Origin: an uncultured Lachnospiraceae bacterium
GTDB lineage: Bacteria > Bacillota > Clostridia > Lachnospirales > Lachnospiraceae
Direction of reading: 5' to 3'
NCBI GenBank assembly: GCA_900554925.1
Contig: USJG01000071.1
Span: 1-11,189 of the forward strand
DNA: 11,189 nucleotides
The translations under genes were made by a program, and so were the position numbers. Position 1 is the first letter of the stretch; every line of letters starts with the position of its first letter. This document shows, piece by piece, positions 5,995 to 11,189 of this stretch. The notes below the pieces were generated by a model. The model ran no database searches. It was not told the DNA's origin and saw only the letters and a list, made by a program, of their open reading frames with translations.

Positions 5995-6546
5995 TCAATT
6001 GCTTTTTCTTATAAACACATGTTTATTGGATTTATATGTTTTTTCTTTTATAACCTCATATCCAAGTTCACTTAAGAAATCCATTTTTCTGCAAAGCTCT
6101 GTCTCCAATATCAGCAAAGTATTTTCTGTCACGTAGGGCTGAGCTTTAAGTGCCTGAAATACTCTTTCCTCATAGCCCGCCTGATAGGGAGGGTCTATAA
6201 AAATAATATCCGCTTCTTTTTCATGAATCATGGAAAGAGCGCTGAAAACCTCCTGTTTCAGCAGTGTAGCACTATCAGTAAATTTTGTAAAGCACAGATT
6301 GTCCGAAATACAGGAAATTGCTTCCTTTCCATTTTCTACAAAATAAGCATGAGACGCTCCTCTGCTTAAGGCTTCAATTCCAATACCGCCGCTTCCTGCA
6401 AACAGATCAATAAAAACGCATCCCGGAATTTCCCCCTGGATCATGTTAAACAGAGTTTCCTTGATTCTGTCAGTGGTGGGTCTTGTACCTGTCCCTTCAG
6501 GTGTTTTTAATTTCAGGCTTCTGGCTCTTCCAGCTATTACTCGCAT
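5995..6546 (-). CDS. rsmD: 16S rRNA (guanine966-N2)-methyltransferase
   Basis: RsmD uses S-adenosylmethionine to methylate N2 of G966 of 16S rRNA in the assembling 30S subunit. The protein has 183 residues, the usual size. The N-terminus MRVIAGRARSLKLKTP and the RPTTDRIKETLFN segment (22-34) are RsmD hallmarks. The SAM-binding loop is DLFAGSGGIGIEALSRG (47-63), and the acidic residue at the end of strand 2 is Glu71 in FVENG. The N2-methyltransferase catalytic motif is FIDPPY (116-121). The C-terminal KTYKSNKHVFIRK is also typical. Its ATG lies 15 nt after the stop of the topoisomerase A subunit, with AGGAAAG upstream, so it is very probably transcribed from the topoisomerase operon. B. subtilis ylbH is the equivalent gene. 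Confidence 0.96.
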   Translation of the reverse strand: MRVIAGRARSLKLKTPEGTGTRPTTDRIKETLFNMIQGEIPGCVFIDLFAGSGGIGIEALSRGASHAYFVENGKEAISCISDNLCFTKFTDSATLLKQEVFSALSMIHEKEADIIFIDPPYQAGYEERVFQALKAQPYVTENTLLILETELCRKMDFLSELGYEVIKEKTYKSNKHVFIRKSN

Positions 6547-6561
6547 TTTTCTTTCCTATCC

Positions 6562-8811
6562 TTATACTCTGACTTTGGTGCCCCTGCCATCTCTTTTGGC
6601 TGATTTTAACCTGTTCAGGTCAATTTGCTTATCCCTGTATTCTATAGTTTTGGGAACACCGCTTTGCACAAAATAAACATGATCAATATGATCGCTGCCA
6701 CTTAACTTCATTCCTCTTACGCCCATGGCATTTTTTTTCTTATCGGGAATTTCTTCTACTCCAAATTTCAGGAAATACCCTTCTGCACTTTGAAGCACGA
6801 TCTGCTTCTGATCACTTAAAACCGCAACGCTTACGACTTCATCATTCTCATTAAGCTTAGTGGCGGCAACAGTTCTTTTGGCCACATCAAATTCACCGCC
6901 GTCTACCACTTTCATCATTGCCTGTCTGGTTACAAAAATCATTCTGTAAAGATTTAGACTGGTCTGACTTGCTGCAGCAATTGCAATTTCCTTTTCGCCG
7001 TTAAAATTACTGATATTGTCAATGGGGACTCCTTTGTCCCTGAATTTTCCAAAGGGAATATCCATAACCTTAATGGTATGAAGCTGTCCTGTATTCGTGA
7101 AAATGCACACTCTGCCGGTGTTCTTACAGGGAAACACAAACTTGTTTTCTGAATCGGCAGCTTCTTTATTTCTCTCGTAAGCAGCCATATCAATACATCT
7201 GGCATAGCCGAAGCGGTCCATAAGGAATACCACTTCCATCTCCTCTGCTTTCTTTTCCACATAAACAGCTTCCGCTATATTTTCAATCACCGTTTTTCTT
7301 CTGACAGCATAAGAACTTTTGATTTTTTCCAGGTCATTAATGATTACCTGAGCCATGGAATCACGTCTGTCAAGAATATCCTCATAGCGGTAAATATTTG
7401 CCATGGTTTCTTCATGCTCATTGATCAGTGCTTCCAATTCCAGACCGATCAACTTGTATAAACGCATCTCCAATATGGCGTTTGCCTGCTTTTCCGTAAA
7501 ACAAAGCTGCGCCGCCATAATTTTGGATTCCTTGGAACGGAACTTGATCCCGTCCACTTTACCCTCTACCAGACATGCTTTAGCCATGGCTCTGTCCTTA
7601 GAGCCTCTAAGAATTTCAATTACCAGGTCTATTACATTGCAGGCTTTGATAAGCCCTTCCTGAATCTCTTTCTTTTCCCGCTCTTTTGCAAGCAGCGTTG
7701 TATATTTTCTGGCAGCTACCTGAAACTGAAAGTCAACATTATGCTTAATAATGTCCCTAAGGCTCATAACCTCCGGTCTGCCATCTGCTATTGCAAGCAT
7801 ATTGACACCGAAGGTATCCTCCAGACGTGTCTTTTTATAAAGCATGTTCACAAAATTATCTACATCGGCATCTTTTTTTAGTTCAATAACGATTCTGATG
7901 CCTTCCTTGGAGGACTGGTTGGAAATATCAACAATATCCCCGGTCTTTTTTGTTTCGGCAAGAGCCGCTATATCCATAAGAAATTTGGAAATATTAGCAC
8001 CGATCATGGGATAGGGGATTTCACTGATGACCACATTTGTCTTTCCTGCTTTCCCCTTCTCAATATCTACTTTTCCGCGAACCTTCACCTTACCCGAACC
8101 GGTTTCATAAATATCCAGAAGTTCATCCTTGTTCGTAACGATACCTCCGGTAGGGAAATCAGGTCCTTTCATATACTTCATAAGCCCTCTTGTCGTGATG
8201 GTCTCATCCATCATATAGGCCTTTACCGCGTCTATCACTTCCCCAAGATTATGAGGCGGTATACTGGTCGCCATGCCTACCGCAATACCTTCAGAACCGT
8301 TTACAAGGAGATTCGGGAACTTAACAGGAAGAACCGCAGGTTCTTTTTCTGTTTCGTCAAAGTTGGGAATAAAATCCACTACATCTTTATCCAGATCGGA
8401 GAGAAATGCTTCCTGGGTAATGCGCTCAAGCCTTGCTTCCGTGTAACGCATGGCGGCGGCGCCGTCACCCTCAATATTGCCAAAGTTACCATGCCCGTCC
8501 ACCAGTGGCAGGCCCTTTTTAAAATCCTGAGACATAACCACCAGTGCTTCATAAATGGAACTGTCGCCGTGAGGATGATATTTACCCATGGTATCGCCTA
8601 CAATACGCGCACTTTTCCGATAAGGCTTATCATATTTGATTCCCAGTTCATGCATGTCATACAGAACTCTTCTCTGTACCGGCTTTAAACCATCTCTGGC
8701 GTCCGGCAGGGCTCTTGCAATGATTACGCTCATGGCATAATCAATATAGGATTTCTGCATTACCTCAGAATACTCAGTTTTAATGATCTTTTCTTCTACC
8801 TTCGTTCCCAC
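6562..8811 (-). CDS. parC: Type IIA DNA topoisomerase subunit A, topoisomerase IV-like (ParC/GyrA family)
   Basis: This is the DNA breakage-reunion subunit (749 residues). The catalytic core shows YAMSVIIARALPDARDGLKPVQRRVLY (25-51), GKYHPHGDSSIYEAL (76-90) and AAAMRYTEARL (118-128) with catalytic Arg122-Tyr123. The quinolone-contact positions are Ser84 and Glu88, the usual sensitive-type residues. The core is gyrase-like (LVDGHGNFGNIEGDG). However, the C-terminal domain (about 510-749) is short for GyrA, and the first blade has YERNKEAADSENKF where GyrA carries its QRRGGKG-type box. No such box occurs elsewhere. Loss of the box abolishes negative supercoiling in characterised gyrases, so a relaxing/decatenating (topoisomerase IV) role is inferred. 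The start is GTG, with AGAGGT 6 nt upstream, 21 nt after the B subunit. A second gyrase-type enzyme remains an alternative. Confidence 0.92.
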   Translation of the reverse strand: MGTKVEEKIIKTEYSEVMQKSYIDYAMSVIIARALPDARDGLKPVQRRVLYDMHELGIKYDKPYRKSARIVGDTMGKYHPHGDSSIYEALVVMSQDFKKGLPLVDGHGNFGNIEGDGAAAMRYTEARLERITQEAFLSDLDKDVVDFIPNFDETEKEPAVLPVKFPNLLVNGSEGIAVGMATSIPPHNLGEVIDAVKAYMMDETITTRGLMKYMKGPDFPTGGIVTNKDELLDIYETGSGKVKVRGKVDIEKGKAGKTNVVISEIPYPMIGANISKFLMDIAALAETKKTGDIVDISNQSSKEGIRIVIELKKDADVDNFVNMLYKKTRLEDTFGVNMLAIADGRPEVMSLRDIIKHNVDFQFQVAARKYTTLLAKEREKKEIQEGLIKACNVIDLVIEILRGSKDRAMAKACLVEGKVDGIKFRSKESKIMAAQLCFTEKQANAILEMRLYKLIGLELEALINEHEETMANIYRYEDILDRRDSMAQVIINDLEKIKSSYAVRRKTVIENIAEAVYVEKKAEEMEVVFLMDRFGYARCIDMAAYERNKEAADSENKFVFPCKNTGRVCIFTNTGQLHTIKVMDIPFGKFRDKGVPIDNISNFNGEKEIAIAAASQTSLNLYRMIFVTRQAMMKVVDGGEFDVAKRTVAATKLNENDEVVSVAVLSDQKQIVLQSAEGYFLKFGVEEIPDKKKNAMGVRGMKLSGSDHIDHVYFVQSGVPKTIEYRDKQIDLNRLKSAKRDGRGTKVRV

Positions 8812-8832
8812 GTCTTACCTCTTTCCTATCCG

Positions 8833-10755
8833 TTAAACATCCAGTTCCGCATCCGTAGCGTGTTCATAAATAAATGCTTTTCTGGGAGGCACTTCCGTTC
8901 CCATCAACATTTCTGTTACCTCTGATGCCATACGTGCATCCTCAATCTCCACCTGCTTTAAGATTCTGGTTTCAGGGTTTAAAGTAGTTTCCCAAAGCTG
9001 GGAAGCATCCATTTCCCCAAGACCTTTATATCTTTGCAGTGTAAAAGGCCCCTTGTGGCGTTTTCTGTATTTCTCTAAGGCTTTATCATCATAAAGATAT
9101 TCTTCCTCGCCCTTGCTGGGCATCGCCTTGTATAAAGGAGGCATGGCAATATACACATGCCCTTCATAAATAAGCTCAGGCATAAACCTGTAAAACAAAG
9201 TTAAAAGCAGGGTAGAAATATGGGCGCCATCCACGTCCGCATCGGCCATAATGATGATCTTATCGTAGCGAAGTTTCGTAATATCAAAATCATTTCCATA
9301 GCCTTCAGAAAATCCACATCCAAAGGCATTGATCATCGTCTTGATTTCTGCATTTGCAAGGACTTTATCAATGCTTGCTTTCTCCACGTTTAATATTTTT
9401 CCGCGAATAGGAAGAATTGCCTGATAGGCACGATTTCTTGCCATCTTGGCGCTTCCCCCTGCAGAATCGCCTTCTACAATAAAAATCTCGCATTTGGAAG
9501 CATCTCTGGATTCACAATTTGCAAGCTTTCCATTAGAGTCAAAGGAAAATTTCTGTTTAGTCAGCATATTGGTTCTGGCTTTTTCCTCTGTCTTACGGAT
9601 TTTGGCAGCCTTTTCCGCGCAGCCAATAATATTTTTAAGGGTCTCAAGATTCCTGTCAAAGAAACGTACCAGTTCGTCGCCCGTTACCTTGGCAACGATT
9701 TTGGCTGCATCCTGATTATCCAGCTTTGTCTTGGTCTGCCCCTCAAATCTGGGGTCCGGATGTTTAATGGAAATCACTGCAGTCATACCATTTCTTACAT
9801 CAGCACCTGTAAAATTGGCGTCCTTTTCTTTCAAAATATTCAGTTCTCTTGCGTAGGTATTGATAATATTAGTGAAGGCAGTCTTAAATCCTGTAAGATG
9901 AGTACCGCCTTCGGCATTATAAATATTATTGCAGAATCCCAGCACATTTTCATGAAATTCATTAATATACTGAAATGCTCCTTCTACAGAGATTCCCTCA
10001 CTTTCCCCTTTGAAATAAATCACATCGCAGACGCTCTCCGCAGACTTGTTCATATCCTTAATAAAGCCTATGATCCCATCAGGTTCATGATATTCAATAT
10101 GCTCAGCTTCTTCTTTTCTTTTATCTTCAAAAATAAGGGTAAGATTCGGGTTTAAATAGGCAGTTTCATGTAATCTGCTCTTTATCTCATCCTCTTTAAA
10201 CCGTGTCTTATCAAAAATGGTATCATCCGGCAGGAAATTAATCTTTGTTCCTGTTCCTTTGGCTTTTCCGATTACAGGAAGTAATCCGTCAATCAGCTCT
10301 ACAGCCGGATTGCCTCTTTCGTATTTATCTTCATAAATGTATCCGCCATTTTTGACCTGCACAGTCAAATATGTGGAGAGTGCATTTACGACAGAAGAAC
10401 CTACTCCATGAAGTCCTCCGCTTGTCTTGTAAGCAGAGTCATCAAATTTTCCACCTGCATGAAGCGTTGTAAAAACCAGTCGTTCTGCACTGACTCCCTT
10501 TTCATGCATACCAACCGGAATCCCACGTCCATTATCTTCAACGGTTGCAGAACCGTCCGGTTCAAGTGTTACCCTGATGGTATCACAGTGCCCTGCAAGA
10601 TGCTCATCTACTGCATTATCTACTATTTCATAGATCAGATGATTAAGCCCCTTGGTTGAGACACTGCCAATATACATTCCCGGTCTTCTTCTTACCGCCT
10701 CAAGTCCCTCCAGCACAGTAATACTGGAGGCATCATAAACCGCCTCTTTCGCCAT
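8833..10755 (-). CDS. parE: Type IIA DNA topoisomerase subunit B, ATPase (ParE/GyrB family)
   Basis: This ATPase subunit (640 residues) drives strand passage with the adjacent A subunit. The GHKL domain shows EIVDNAVDE (43-51) with Glu43 and Asn47, EDNGRGIP (73-80) with Asp74, and the ATP lid LHAGGKF through GGLHGVGSSVVNALS (99-127). The transducer contributes the QTK loop (Gln340, Lys342) in EGQTKTKL. The TOPRIM domain has EGDSAGG (428-434), PIRGKILNVEKA (449-460) and the metal-binding DADVD (505-509). The C-terminal QRYKGLGEMDASQLWETTLNPETR segment is conserved (574-597). The large insertion seen in E. coli-type GyrB is absent. GyrB and ParE cannot be separated with confidence by eye in Firmicutes; the symbol follows its partner. 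ATG 10755 has AGAGG 9 nt upstream. It follows the DegV gene by 34 nt in the same direction. Confidence 0.93.
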   Translation of the reverse strand: MAKEAVYDASSITVLEGLEAVRRRPGMYIGSVSTKGLNHLIYEIVDNAVDEHLAGHCDTIRVTLEPDGSATVEDNGRGIPVGMHEKGVSAERLVFTTLHAGGKFDDSAYKTSGGLHGVGSSVVNALSTYLTVQVKNGGYIYEDKYERGNPAVELIDGLLPVIGKAKGTGTKINFLPDDTIFDKTRFKEDEIKSRLHETAYLNPNLTLIFEDKRKEEAEHIEYHEPDGIIGFIKDMNKSAESVCDVIYFKGESEGISVEGAFQYINEFHENVLGFCNNIYNAEGGTHLTGFKTAFTNIINTYARELNILKEKDANFTGADVRNGMTAVISIKHPDPRFEGQTKTKLDNQDAAKIVAKVTGDELVRFFDRNLETLKNIIGCAEKAAKIRKTEEKARTNMLTKQKFSFDSNGKLANCESRDASKCEIFIVEGDSAGGSAKMARNRAYQAILPIRGKILNVEKASIDKVLANAEIKTMINAFGCGFSEGYGNDFDITKLRYDKIIIMADADVDGAHISTLLLTLFYRFMPELIYEGHVYIAMPPLYKAMPSKGEEEYLYDDKALEKYRKRHKGPFTLQRYKGLGEMDASQLWETTLNPETRILKQVEIEDARMASEVTEMLMGTEVPPRKAFIYEHATDAELDV

Positions 10756-10789
10756 CTAAACAAACCTCTTTCTGAAAATTCCGCCGATC

Positions 10790-11189
10790 CTACTTAATCT
10801 TTTTACAGCAGGCAACTGCCAGTGCGCCAGGGCCAATATGGCAGGCTACGCTTAAGGAAAGGGGATTCGCCACAATATCAAATCCCGGAAATTCTTTTTT
10901 AAGCTCCGCTACAAATTGCTCCATTGCCTCCTTATCCTTGGTATAGGCAACCTCAAGCCAGATATTATCCGGGCTAACCCCGCCAAATCTGTTTTCCATG
11001 TCGTTTCTGATCGCATTGATCATGATTGATTTTCCCTGGCTGGTTGTTCTTGCCTTTGCAAAGGCATCCAGTTTTTCTCCCTGAATCGTAAGTACAGGCT
11101 TCAATTTCAGCATCGTACCTATTGCTGCGGCTGCCGGTGTTATTCTTCCTCCCTTTTTTAAGTAGTATAAAGTATCCAGCATAATATAG
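10790..11189 (-). CDS. DegV-family (FakB-like) fatty-acid-binding protein, C-terminal part
   Basis: These are the last 132 residues of a DegV/FakB protein, normally about 280-290 residues; the N-terminal half lies beyond the right edge. The family binds a fatty acid in a deep pocket, and characterised members present it to the kinase FakA to give acyl-phosphate for phospholipid synthesis. DTLYYLKKGGRIT followed by a GTMLKLKPVLTIQGEKL segment is the family signature at the start of the C-terminal domain. The IGPGALAVAC segment near the C-terminus is the conserved loop closing over the ligand. Partial reading starts at 11188. The stop (TAG, 10790-10792) is 34 nt before the topoisomerase B start without a hairpin between, so this gene probably heads or belongs to the same transcript. 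Ligand and partner kinase are not visible here. Confidence 0.93.
   Translation of the reverse strand, partial: YIMLDTLYYLKKGGRITPAAAAIGTMLKLKPVLTIQGEKLDAFAKARTTSQGKSIMINAIRNDMENRFGGVSPDNIWLEVAYTKDKEAMEQFVAELKKEFPGFDIVANPLSLSVACHIGPGALAVACCKKIK

Noticed and set aside
8548..8562. Possible quinolone-resistance changes in the topoisomerase A subunit
   Set aside because: The relevant positions read Ser84 and Glu88 in HGDSSIYEA, the ordinary residues in sensitive Gram-positive enzymes, so no resistance change is visible.
8251..10155. Plus-strand open frames at 8251-8688 and 9760-10155 opposite the topoisomerase genes
   Set aside because: Both lie wholly antisense to highly conserved topoisomerase sequence and look like no known protein.
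1..11189. A mobile element, CRISPR array, defence island, riboswitch or tRNA in the window
   Set aside because: No transposase, integrase, direct-repeat array, long terminal inverted repeats or tRNA-like cloverleaf was seen. Nearly all bases are occupied by conserved housekeeping-type genes with uniform style.

Overview
The window looks like core chromosome of a low-to-moderate GC Firmicute, most likely a spore-forming Clostridia/Lachnospiraceae member. The evidence is the protein families (a YlbJ-type sporulation membrane protein, a DegV/FakB protein, a clostridial-style second type IIA topoisomerase pair), the AGGAGG/AGAGG ribosome binding sites and the very tight gene packing. This assignment is an inference from family resemblance, not from a marker gene. 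No RNA gene, insertion sequence, phage gene, CRISPR array or defence cassette is visible.

Layout. (1) From the right edge to about 4829, on the minus strand, six genes run in one direction with 14-36 nt gaps: a DegV-family protein (5' end outside the window), a GyrB/ParE-type topoisomerase subunit, a GyrA/ParC-type subunit, rsmD (16S rRNA m2G966 methyltransferase), coaD (phosphopantetheine adenylyltransferase) and an Ala/Glu-rich coiled-coil protein of unknown function. A near-perfect intrinsic terminator at 4774-4808 closes this unit. (2) Next, also on the minus strand, is a single exported and apparently membrane-anchored N-acetylmuramoyl-L-alanine amidase (stop at 3440). (3) One gene, a ylbJ-like sporulation/nucleoside-gate membrane protein (2545-3483), lies on the plus strand. 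Its 3' end overlaps the 3' end of the amidase gene by 44 bp, and its 5' end is 38 bp or less from the divergent neighbour. (4) From 2506 leftwards, on the minus strand, a three-gene unit encodes an RsuA-family 16S rRNA pseudouridine synthase, a HAD-superfamily phosphatase and a YgiQ-type radical SAM protein cut by the left edge. These three genes are packed with a 16 nt overlap and a 9 nt gap.

How it fits together. Unit 1 combines chromosome topology or decatenation, rRNA modification, CoA synthesis and a coiled-coil protein. Unit 4 is rRNA modification plus small-molecule metabolism. The rsmD-coaD-ylbJ neighbourhood recalls Bacillus subtilis ylbH-ylbI-ylbJ. Here a coiled-coil gene and an amidase gene stand between coaD and ylbJ, and ylbJ is inverted.

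I found no convincing new multi-gene system. The most unusual items are a possible leaderless start for the pseudouridine synthase unit, the promoter-poor embedding of ylbJ with a convergent overlap, the uncharacterised coiled-coil protein beside coaD, the three-part architecture of the amidase, and a topoisomerase A subunit that is gyrase-like in its core but lacks a GyrA box.
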